Below, piece by piece: positions 1-5,098 of a stretch of DNA of 5,111 bases. The notes under the pieces were generated by a model. That model saw only the letters and a list, made by a program, of their open reading frames with translations. It did no database searches and was not told the DNA's origin. How positions within the stretch are numbered: the first letter of the stretch is position 1; each line of letters starts with the position of its first letter. Position numbers and translations under genes: made by a program. The stretch comes from Actinomycetota bacterium. GTDB taxonomy: Bacteria; Actinomycetota; Thermoleophilia; Solirubrobacterales; 70-9. The stretch is taken from positions 1 through 5,111 of the forward strand of contig VAYL01000010.1 of assembly GCA_005884305.1 (NCBI GenBank), read 5' to 3'.

Positions 1-354
1 CAGGTAGACACCCTGGACCACTAGCGCGAGCGCAACCAGCGCCCAGGCGCGCCCGCGGCGCCCCGCGCGGGTGGCGGCGACCGCGCCGAACATCGGGATT
101 GTCGTCAGGACAAGCACGCCGGTGAGGACGAGCGGCAGCGTGACCGACGGGGCGTCGATTCCAGCCGGGGGCCACTGGCCGTTCTGGAATCGCAGGTAGA
201 AGTAGGAGGCGATCAGCGACGCGAAGAGCGTGAACTCCGTCGAGATCATCAGCACCATCCCCCACCAGCCGCTGGGAGCCGTCCGGCGCTCGCGCGCGAC
301 TCGCGCGGCGTCGCCGGTGGAGGTCGCCTCCATGCTGCGCGTGACGTCGCTCAT
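1..354 (-). CDS. ctaE: Cytochrome c oxidase subunit III, N-terminal part (cut by left window edge)
   Basis: Subunit III of an aa3/caa3-type heme-copper oxidase, an integral membrane subunit that contacts subunit I and supports its D-channel proton uptake. The first 118 codons are visible and stay open to base 1, so the C-terminal part is missing. After a polar N-terminus of about 28 residues there is a helix at about 30-56 with the family pattern GWWGMVLMISTEF...ASYFYLRF, including the conserved membrane Glu (E40). A second helix follows at about 71-95 and a third begins at about 103. The ATG overlaps the subunit I stop as ATGA, and an AAAGGAG lies 11 nt upstream, so translational coupling is likely. 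The protein starts directly with the helix equivalent to helix 3 of seven-helix subunit III proteins, so it looks like the short five-helix form. The family call is firm; the full length cannot be seen. Confidence 0.9.
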   Translation of the reverse strand, partial: MSDVTRSMEATSTGDAARVARERRTAPSGWWGMVLMISTEFTLFASLIASYFYLRFQNGQWPPAGIDAPSVTLPLVLTGVLVLTTIPMFGAVAATRAGRRGRAWALVALALVVQGVYL

Positions 355-2255
355 GCCTCGGCGGGCTCCTTTCCATGCCAGGCGGCGAGCACGACGAGCG
401 TCGCGACGACGAAGACCGCCGCGGCGATCCATTGCTCGAGCAGCACGAAGGCAAAGATCCCGCTGATCGCGACCGCGAGCACCAGGGGCCACGGCGACGA
501 TGACGGCATGTCCAGGATCTCGTCCCACTCCGCGTCGACCGCTGTGCTGGCCGGGGTCTCATGGCCCTGCTCCAGCACCATCCTCCCGCCCGCGAGGTTC
601 GCGACGTCCTCGTCTCGGTCGCCGGCGTCCCACATCGGATAGGGGCTCGAGACCTTGGGGATCACGGCGTAGTTGTAGGCGGGGGGCGGCGACGATGTCG
701 CCCATTCGAGCGTCGCGCCCCCGAACGGATCGGGGCCCGCCCGCTCGCCGCGGAACAGGCTGACGACGAGATTGGCGACCACCATCAACAGCCCGGCCGC
801 GAGCAGGTAGGCGCCGATCGACTCGACGACGTTGTACCCGGTCCACCCCAGGTCGCCGGGATAGGTGTATTGGCGGCGCGGCATGCCGAGCAGGCCCACG
901 ATGTGCATGGGAAAGAACGTCAGGTTCATGCCCGCGAAGCTCACCCAGAAGCTCGCCTGCCCCCAGCGCTCGTGGTACATGCGGCCCGTGACCTTCGGGA
1001 ACCAGTAGTAGAGGCCACCGAGGATCGGGAACACGGCGGCGCCGAAGATCACGTAGTGGAAGTGCGCCACCACGAAGTAGGTGTCGGTCAGCTGCTGGTC
1101 GAACGGGATCGCCGCGAACATCACGCCCGACAGGCCGCCGATGATGAACAACACGATGAAACCGACGATCCAGAGCAGCGGTGTCTTGAACCGGGGCGTG
1201 CCGGTCACGATCGTCGTTATCCAGGCGAATAACTGAATCCCGCTTGGAATGACGATGATCAGGCTCGCCGCCGCGAAGTAGATCGTCGTGACCTGCGATA
1301 AGCCAACGGCGAACATGTGGTGCGCCCACACCCCGAAGCCGATGAACGCGACGAGGAGCTCGGCGAGCGCGACCAGCGGAAACGCCACCATCCGGCGGCG
1401 CACGAACGTCGGGATGATCGATGTGGCGATCCCGAACGCCGGCAGGATGATGATGTAGACCTCGGGGTGCCCGAAGATCCAGAAGAGGTTCTGCCACAGG
1501 ATCGTGTCGCCACCGGCCGAGACGTCGTAGAAGTGGAACCCGAGCAGGCGGTCGAATTCGAGCAGCAGGAGCGCGCAGGTGAGGGCCGGGAGCGCGAATA
1601 CGAGCGCGAAGGCGACGGCCAGAAACGCGAAGCAGAACAGCGGCATGCGGTTGATCGACATGCCGGGCGCGCGCAGCTTGAAGATCGTGACGATGAGGTT
1701 CACGGCGGTCGCCGTCGATGAGATCCCGGCGAAGATCAGGCCAAGCGCGTAGAAGTCGATGCCGGAGCCGGGGCTGTACGTCTTCTCCGCGAGCGGGACG
1801 TAGTCGAACCACCCCGCGGTGGGCGCGTTGCCGGAGAACACACCCACGTACATGAATATCCCCGCCGCCAGAAAGACCCAGAACGAGAAGGCGTTCAGGC
1901 GTGGGAACGCCATGTCGCGCGCCCCGATCATCAGCGGCACGAGGTAGTTGCCGAACGCGCCGATCGAGATCGGCACGACGAACAGGAAGATCATCGTCAC
2001 GCCATGCATGGTCATGGCCTCGTTGAACCCGTTCGGGCCGAGCACGGTGCCGTTCGGCTGGAGCAGCTGGCTGCGGATCAGCAGCGCCTCCACCCCGCCG
2101 GCCGCGAAGAAGGCAAGCGAGGTGAAGAGGAACATGATTCCGATCCGCTTGTGGTCGACGGTGGTCAGCCACCCCATGACCCCGGGGCGCTCCTTCCAAA
2201 TGCGCTCGAGTCGATCGACGCGGGGCTCGGCGGCTTTCGGGAGGGCGACGGCCAC
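351..2255 (-). CDS. ctaD: Cytochrome c oxidase subunit I (caa3-type, 14-helix form)
   Basis: Catalytic subunit of the terminal oxidase: it reduces O2 to water at a heme a3/CuB centre and moves protons across the membrane. The 634 residues contain the 12-helix core. Visible ligands are H84 and H400 (low-spin heme), H263, H312 and H313 (CuB), H398 (high-spin heme), Y267 in GHPEVY (His-Tyr cross-link) and R460/R461 (heme propionates). D-channel residues D114, N103, N121 and E265 are present, placing it in the A1 group. Two canonical sites differ: the K-channel Lys is Q341 (IPSGIQLF) and the Mg-site His is T390 (LTDTYF). After the core, a loop at about 510-585 leads to two extra C-terminal helices (about 589-606 and 608-626). 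The start is GTG, 2 nt after the subunit II stop. No Shine-Dalgarno is visible there, so translation probably depends on coupling. An internal ATG at codon 27 is less likely because it would remove most of the usual N-terminal tail. Confidence 0.97.
   Translation of the reverse strand: MAVALPKAAEPRVDRLERIWKERPGVMGWLTTVDHKRIGIMFLFTSLAFFAAGGVEALLIRSQLLQPNGTVLGPNGFNEAMTMHGVTMIFLFVVPISIGAFGNYLVPLMIGARDMAFPRLNAFSFWVFLAAGIFMYVGVFSGNAPTAGWFDYVPLAEKTYSPGSGIDFYALGLIFAGISSTATAVNLIVTIFKLRAPGMSINRMPLFCFAFLAVAFALVFALPALTCALLLLEFDRLLGFHFYDVSAGGDTILWQNLFWIFGHPEVYIIILPAFGIATSIIPTFVRRRMVAFPLVALAELLVAFIGFGVWAHHMFAVGLSQVTTIYFAAASLIIVIPSGIQLFAWITTIVTGTPRFKTPLLWIVGFIVLFIIGGLSGVMFAAIPFDQQLTDTYFVVAHFHYVIFGAAVFPILGGLYYWFPKVTGRMYHERWGQASFWVSFAGMNLTFFPMHIVGLLGMPRRQYTYPGDLGWTGYNVVESIGAYLLAAGLLMVVANLVVSLFRGERAGPDPFGGATLEWATSSPPPAYNYAVIPKVSSPYPMWDAGDRDEDVANLAGGRMVLEQGHETPASTAVDAEWDEILDMPSSSPWPLVLAVAISGIFAFVLLEQWIAAAVFVVATLVVLAAWHGKEPAEA
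366..372 (-). promoter_or_regulatory. Ribosome binding site of ctaE
   Basis: AAAGGAG inside the 3' end of subunit I, 11 nt before the ATG at 354. It supports that start, which overlaps the subunit I stop codon (ATGA). Confidence 0.55.
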
Positions 2256-2257
2256 GG

Positions 2258-3256
2258 CTAGCGGAGGTGATCCAGGTAGGAGCCGATGGCCTTGAAGTCG
2301 GCGTTGCTCAAGTCGAGCGCCGGCATCTTCGCCCCGGGCTTGATGCTCTGCGGGTCATGGATCCACCGCTCCAGCGCTCGGGGGTCGTTCGGGAGAATCA
2401 ACGCTCCGAGCGTGGTGCGACTCCCGACGTGGGTCAGGTCAGGCCCCAGATCGCCCTGGGCCGACGTCCCGCGAATCGTGTGGCATCCGGCGCACGAGTT
2501 CTGAAGGAAGAGCTGCCTTCCCTCGCGCTGCTCGGCCGTGGCCGGCGTGTCGGCGGGCTTCTCCTGGCCCTTCAACCAGGTCTGGAACTCCTTGCGCGGC
2601 TGGGCGAAGACCTTCATCGCCATGTGGGCGTGCTGCAACCCGCAGAACTCGGCGCACTGACCTCTGTAGACCCCGGGCTCGTCCGCGTAGAGAAGCACCC
2701 GATTCGTGCGCCCGGGGATCGTGTCGATCTTGCGGTTGAGCTGCGGCACCCAGAACGAGTGGATGACGTCGGCCGTCGTGGCGACCACCTGGACCCGCGT
2801 CCGCGCCGGGACGTGGATCTCGTTGGCCGTGACGGCGCTCGTCCCCGGATAGCGCACCTCCCAGAACCACTGGTGACCGATCACCCGAATGGTCATCGCG
2901 GTCGAGCCCTTGGCAGGCGCCCCGGTCTTGGTGACGAGCCACAGGTCGGAGATTCCGAACAGCGCCACGAGGACGACCACCGGGATGACCATCCCGAACG
3001 TGATCACGAGGCCCACGTTCACGCTCTCGCGTTCGCCGAAGAACGGAAGCCCCGGCCGGTCCCGTCGCACCCAGCCGATGACGAGCAGCGCGACGGCCCC
3101 GAAGAAGACGATCGCCGCGACCCCCAGCATCCACCACCACAGAACCGCGATGTCGTGCGAGCTCGGGCTCTTTGGGGAAAGCGGCGACTGCTTGCCGCAG
3201 CCTCCCAGCAGGAGCGGCGCCGCGACGACGAGCGCCGCCCGCCCCCACTGCTTCAA
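2258..3256 (-). CDS. ctaC: Cytochrome c oxidase subunit II with fused cytochrome c domain (caa3-type lipoprotein)
   Basis: Electron-entry subunit of the oxidase, 332 residues. A lipoprotein signal (K2, R6, hydrophobic stretch, LLGGC with lipidated C20) is followed by two membrane helices (about 38-63 and 82-104). A cupredoxin domain follows with GHQWFWEV (W130 is the likely electron-entry Trp) and the CuA ligands H166, C201, E203 (through its backbone), C205, H209 and M212. The C-terminal region from about 240 is a class I cytochrome c with CAGCH (C255, C258, H259) and distal Met M311 in KMPAL. The fused heme domain defines the caa3 type, in which soluble or membrane cytochrome c donates to the attached heme. 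The start is TTG: an in-frame TGA lies upstream with no other start codon between, and no strong Shine-Dalgarno is seen. The Glu normally found in helix 2 (LEIxWTxxP) at the K-channel mouth is not conserved; Ile85 occupies the aligned place. First gene of the oxidase operon. Confidence 0.96.
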   Translation of the reverse strand: MKQWGRAALVVAAPLLLGGCGKQSPLSPKSPSSHDIAVLWWWMLGVAAIVFFGAVALLVIGWVRRDRPGLPFFGERESVNVGLVITFGMVIPVVVLVALFGISDLWLVTKTGAPAKGSTAMTIRVIGHQWFWEVRYPGTSAVTANEIHVPARTRVQVVATTADVIHSFWVPQLNRKIDTIPGRTNRVLLYADEPGVYRGQCAEFCGLQHAHMAMKVFAQPRKEFQTWLKGQEKPADTPATAEQREGRQLFLQNSCAGCHTIRGTSAQGDLGPDLTHVGSRTTLGALILPNDPRALERWIHDPQSIKPGAKMPALDLSNADFKAIGSYLDHLR

Positions 3257-3285
3257 ATTCGGCCCCGCGGACGGCTCAGTGGCGC

Positions 3286-3296
3286 GGTCACGTGCC
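3286..3296. repeat. CACGTG-centred near-palindrome upstream of the oxidase operon
   Basis: GGTCACGTGCC, about 30 nt before the ctaC start. It shares the 8-mer GTCACGTG with a perfect 10-bp palindrome in the sigma-gene leader. It could be an operator, but with a core this short chance is quite possible. Confidence 0.25.
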
Positions 3297-3300
3297 GGTC

Positions 3301-3325
3301 ATACCCGAATCTGTGCCGAAATCAC
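3301..3325 (-). promoter_or_regulatory. Possible degenerate SigB/SigF-type promoter of the cta operon
   Basis: On the minus strand the sequence reads GTGATT-N13-GGGTAT. The -10 matches the SigB/SigF-type consensus exactly and the spacing equals that of the two better promoters in this window. The -35 keeps only about half of GTTTAA. Predicted transcription would start about 35-40 nt before the ctaC TTG. No convincing housekeeping promoter was found in the 92 bases between the csbD terminator and ctaC, so this is the best candidate there, but it is weak. Confidence 0.3.
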
Positions 3326-3339
3326 CCTGCGAGGCGTTA

Positions 3340-3376
3340 CAGAAATAGGTGCGCCCGGCCGCCTTGCCGGGCGCAC
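3340..3376 (-). terminator. Rho-independent terminator after the CsbD-like gene
   Basis: A perfect 11-bp inverted repeat (GTGCGCCCGGC with its complement at 3366-3376 and 3349-3359) encloses a 6-nt loop. On the minus strand it is followed by CTATTTCTGT, a moderately U-rich tail. It begins 11 nt after the csbD stop and separates the stress genes from the oxidase operon. The plus-strand side has no T-run, so it should work in the minus direction. Confidence 0.85.
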
Positions 3377-3387
3377 ATCCGAGCGTC

Positions 3388-3576
3388 TCAGGTCTTGCGT
3401 GCGAGATCGCCGACCTGCTGGGCCTTGTCCTCGACCCGCTCTTCGGCTCGGTCTAGCTCTTCTTTCTTTTCGCCCTTGGTTTCTTCCCTGCGACCTTCGC
3501 GACGGAGCGAGCGATCGCCGGTGATATCGCCGGCTGCCTGCTTCGCGCGACCGGTCAGCTTGTCGATGAGGCTCAT
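3388..3576 (-). CDS. CsbD-like small stress-response protein
   Basis: A 62-residue, highly charged soluble protein of the CsbD family (Pfam PF05532). The opening MSLIDKLTGRAKQAAGDITGD carries the family pattern (K-x-K/R-G-x-x-K-x-x-x-G-x-x-T-G). The rest is Lys/Glu/Arg-rich and probably helical. CsbD family members are induced by general stress; in Bacillus subtilis csbD belongs to the SigB regulon. The molecular function is not established. The start is secured by AGGAGGTGAT ending 3 nt before the ATG, a complete match to the anti-Shine-Dalgarno. The gene sits 56 nt behind the sigma gene, carries its own GTTT-N16-GGGTA promoter and is followed by a strong terminator. It can therefore be made as a short single-gene transcript and is a likely direct target of the neighbouring sigma factor. 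Confidence 0.9.
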   Translation of the reverse strand: MSLIDKLTGRAKQAAGDITGDRSLRREGRREETKGEKKEELDRAEERVEDKAQQVGDLARKT

Positions 3577-3579
3577 CGA

Positions 3580-3589
3580 ATCACCTCCT
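3580..3589 (-). promoter_or_regulatory. Perfect Shine-Dalgarno of the CsbD-like gene
   Basis: AGGAGGTGAT, with the GGAGG core 7 nt from the ATG at 3576. It fixes the start and predicts very strong translation, in keeping with an abundant stress protein. Confidence 0.85.
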
Positions 3590-3600
3590 CGAAGCGTTCC

Positions 3601-3625
3601 TACCCCTACGCCGCGCGAGCGAAAC
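3601..3625 (-). promoter_or_regulatory. SigB/SigF-type promoter of the CsbD-like gene
   Basis: On the minus strand GTTT (3625-3622), a 16-nt spacer and GGGTA (3605-3601) match the GTTT-N15-17-GGGTA consensus known for mycobacterial SigF and related to Bacillus SigB promoters. The predicted start near 3594 would give a leader of about 18 nt that begins just before the Shine-Dalgarno. The promoter lies directly behind the sigma gene whose family recognises this consensus. Confidence 0.75.
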
Positions 3626-3633
3626 GGCGGCGT
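3608..3633. repeat. Inverted repeat overlapping the csbD promoter spacer
   Basis: ACGCCGC (3633-3627, minus strand) pairs with GCGGCGT (3614-3608) around a 12-nt loop that contains the GTTT -35 element. In the sigma transcript it would form a hairpin starting at the sigma stop codon. There is no U-tract, so it is a poor terminator. It might slow readthrough or act as a binding site. Confidence 0.4.
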
Positions 3634-4397
3634 CAGCTGGAGGGAGTCTCTTCCGCTCCCTCGGCCTGCACCGCGTCGAGCAGCTTGCGCAGGGCCTTCC
3701 GCATGATCCGCGAGACCTGCATCTGTGAGACGCCCAGGCGCCTCCCGATCTCGTACTGGTTGAGGTCCTCTTCGAACCGAAGCCGAAGGACCGTGCGCTC
3801 GCGATCGGTCAGCGGTGCACCCTCCGCCGCGATCTGGGCCTCGACCCTGTCGTATCCGGTCTCGGTCTCGCCGACGGTCTCCACCATGGGAACGGACTCC
3901 GCGTCCTCCCTGCTGCGCGGCACGTCGAGCGAAAGCGTCCGGCGCGCCTCCTCCGCCTGGAGTGCCTCGGAGACCTCCTCCACGGTGAGCTCCAGCCGCT
4001 CGGCGATCTGGGCGACCGTTGGAGTCTTGCCGTGCTCCTCCGCGAGCTTCTGGGCCGCCTCCTGCACGGCCATCGTCCGTTCCTGGAGGCCGCGAGGGAG
4101 CCGAAGCTCCCAGACGCGATCACGGAAGTGACGGCGAAGCTCGCCGAGGATCGTCGGGGCCGCATAGGCGATGAACGAGCGTCCGCGCTCCAGATCGAAC
4201 CCGTCGAGGGCCTTCACGAGCCCTAGGCTCGCGACCTGGATCAGGTCCTCGAGCTGCTCGGAGGCACCTCGGTAGCGGAGCGCCAGGGAGCGCGCGAGCG
4301 GCAGGAACCGCTTCACCAGCTCCTCTTTCAGGCGCGGATCGTGCGTCTCCGCATAGCGGCGCAGAAGCTCGTTCTCGTCGGCCAGATGTCCGTTCAT
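3633..4397 (-). CDS. Group-3 sigma-70 factor, SigB/SigF family
   Basis: RNA polymerase sigma factor for a stress or differentiation regulon, 254 residues from the chosen start and of usual length for the family. Region 2 spans about 25-95 (EDLIQVASLGLVKALDGFD for core binding and -10 recognition, then FIAYAAPTILGELRRHFRD). Region 3 is about 102-175. Region 4 is about 190-242, with LTDRERTVLRLRF and the helix-turn-helix NQYEIGRRLGVSQMQVSRI (213-231) that reads the -35. The ATG was chosen because GGAGG lies 8 nt upstream and the recognisable domain begins about 10 residues later. A TTG at 4505, also behind an AGGAGG at 10 nt, would add 36 Ser/Thr/Arg-rich residues and remains possible. No anti-sigma or antagonist gene is adjacent in the window. 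Promoters of the type this family reads occur upstream of this gene and of the next one, suggesting autoregulation. The family is clear; whether it is called SigB or SigF is not decidable here. Confidence 0.93.
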   Translation of the reverse strand: MNGHLADENELLRRYAETHDPRLKEELVKRFLPLARSLALRYRGASEQLEDLIQVASLGLVKALDGFDLERGRSFIAYAAPTILGELRRHFRDRVWELRLPRGLQERTMAVQEAAQKLAEEHGKTPTVAQIAERLELTVEEVSEALQAEEARRTLSLDVPRSREDAESVPMVETVGETETGYDRVEAQIAAEGAPLTDRERTVLRLRFEEDLNQYEIGRRLGVSQMQVSRIMRKALRKLLDAVQAEGAEETPSS

Positions 4398-4405
4398 ACG
4401 AATCG

Positions 4406-4410
4406 CCTCC
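4406..4410 (-). promoter_or_regulatory. Ribosome binding site favouring the 4397 start of the sigma gene
   Basis: GGAGG, 8 nt before the ATG. It competes with a GGAGG at 4520-4516 placed 10 nt before the TTG at 4505. The internal one has the better start codon and gives the normal family length. Confidence 0.65.
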
Positions 4411-4634
4411 GCGCTTGCGGGATTCACCATCTTGGATGGGATCCGCCCATTCCGCGTGGCGCGCGGGGTGGTTGTGGTCGACTTCGAGCGTGAGCTCACA
4501 GACAACGCTGCCCATCCTCCTCAGTTGGCTGAGCACTCCGAACGGGCGGCGGGCCGCGCGATTTGGGCGCACGCCCCGCGGCGGTGGGCCCCTCGCGGCT
4601 TGGCCGACTACTTACGGATCACGCGGCCGTGTCA

Positions 4635-4644
4635 GTCACGTGAC
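4635..4644. repeat. Perfect palindrome GTCACGTGAC in the sigma leader
   Basis: A 10-bp perfect palindrome about 25 nt downstream of the -10 of the sigma promoter. Its GTCACGTG part recurs upstream of the oxidase operon. It is a possible regulator site; there is no direct evidence. Confidence 0.3.
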
Positions 4645-4667
4645 CTGGGTCGATGTTAGCGAACTGC

Positions 4668-4691
4668 TACCCGCGTTCCCGTAAGCAAAAC
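4668..4691 (-). promoter_or_regulatory. SigB/SigF-type promoter of the sigma gene (autoregulatory)
   Basis: GTTT (4691-4688), a 15-nt spacer and GGGTA (4672-4668) on the minus strand, followed by G as in the csbD promoter. It lies in the gap between the DUF2294 gene and the sigma gene and points at the latter. The predicted start near 4661 gives a leader of roughly 260 nt to the chosen ATG, or about 155 nt to the TTG. Genes of this sigma family are commonly transcribed from a promoter that they recognise themselves. Confidence 0.65.
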
Positions 4692-4717
4692 GACAGGTTT
4701 CTCGGCCTTATGGGTGC

Positions 4718-5098
4718 CTACCCACCGGGCCCGTTCTCAAGCCCGGGCTCCAAGATGAACGCCTCGATTGCATAGTCAGGATCGACTGCGTGGTCGCTCA
4801 GGAACGCCAGGACCTTGCGCCCGGTGAGGCGTTCGACCACGGCGATCGCCTCGTCGCGAAACGTGCCCTGGAAGATCCGGCGGAGGGAGCGGACGTGGTC
4901 CTCGAGATTCTCGTCCTTCAGCGTGCGCTCCGCCTTTGTCATGGTGTCATTGAGGACCGTCACGACCAGACCGTCCTCGATGTAGGTCCGGGCGCGCCCC
5001 GGACCCCGCCCAGTCGCGTCCTTGAACAGCGCTACAAGCGCGCGCGAGATGTCGCGATTGAGGCTCCGGGTGGTGGATGTCTCGTCGGTTGTGGCCAC
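4718..5098 (-). CDS. DUF2294 (MpsC-like, PF10057) domain protein
   Basis: A 126-residue soluble protein almost filled by one domain. The family pattern is visible: ISRALVALFKDATGRGPGRA (about 18-37), a short strand VVTVLNDTMTKAER (about 45-58), then a helical FRDEAIAVVERLTGRKVLAF (80-99) and the terminal SDHAVDPDYAIEAFILEP (101-118). The family was named DUF2294 and later MpsC from a proposed link to a Na+-translocating system, but no biochemical function is established and there is no membrane helix here. The start is uncertain. The GTG at 5098 has no Shine-Dalgarno in the 13 bases that remain, and the frame stays open to the edge, so translation may begin further upstream. No U-tailed terminator follows. 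The gene lies just before the sigma promoter and has no evident functional link to it. Confidence 0.82.
   Translation of the reverse strand: MATTDETSTTRSLNRDISRALVALFKDATGRGPGRARTYIEDGLVVTVLNDTMTKAERTLKDENLEDHVRSLRRIFQGTFRDEAIAVVERLTGRKVLAFLSDHAVDPDYAIEAFILEPGLENGPGG

Larger units (their letters stand above)
4398..4667 (-). other. Long leader of the sigma gene, no convincing gene
   Basis: About 270 bases between the predicted promoter and the chosen sigma ATG. I see no RNA gene or supported protein here. It holds the alternative TTG start (4505) with its Shine-Dalgarno. An overlapping minus-strand frame opens at an ATG at 4515 and runs into the sigma gene out of frame, but GGAGG directly abuts that ATG and so is badly spaced. 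A small GC hairpin (GGGC/GCCC around 4565-4576) and a CACGTG palindrome are also present. Third-position GC bias is weak in every frame, which argues for untranslated leader. Confidence 0.45.

Noticed and set aside
559..2199. A 546-codon minus-strand frame inside subunit I
   Set aside because: It is a frame shadow of ctaD, Arg/Pro-rich and without any family resemblance; the ctaD frame has all oxidase motifs.
2261..2504. Plus-strand GGAGGTGATCC and a following 72-codon frame
   Set aside because: The Shine-Dalgarno-like string is the complement of ctaC codons, and the frame lies entirely antisense to the cytochrome c domain.
2267..3706. A 479-codon plus-strand frame crossing ctaC, the terminator, csbD and the sigma 3' end
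   Set aside because: It is antisense to well-supported genes and runs through a terminator and promoters; its length comes from high GC content.
4120..4572. A 150-codon minus-strand frame beginning in the sigma leader
   Set aside because: It overlaps the sigma gene out of frame for nearly 280 bases, its candidate starts have no properly spaced ribosome site, and it has no recognisable motif.
4432..4659. A 75-codon plus-strand frame in the sigma leader
   Set aside because: It has a TTG start without a Shine-Dalgarno, no codon-position bias and no recognisable domain, and it is opposite to the whole transcription direction.
4719..4723. A further GGGTA at the DUF2294 stop codon as a stress promoter
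   Set aside because: There is no GTTT at the required distance upstream, and the string is explained by the GGG-TAG codons at the gene end.
4725..4746. CCGGGC/GCCCGG hairpin at the end of the DUF2294 gene as a terminator
   Set aside because: It has only a 6-bp stem with a 10-nt loop, lies inside coding sequence and lacks a U-tract.
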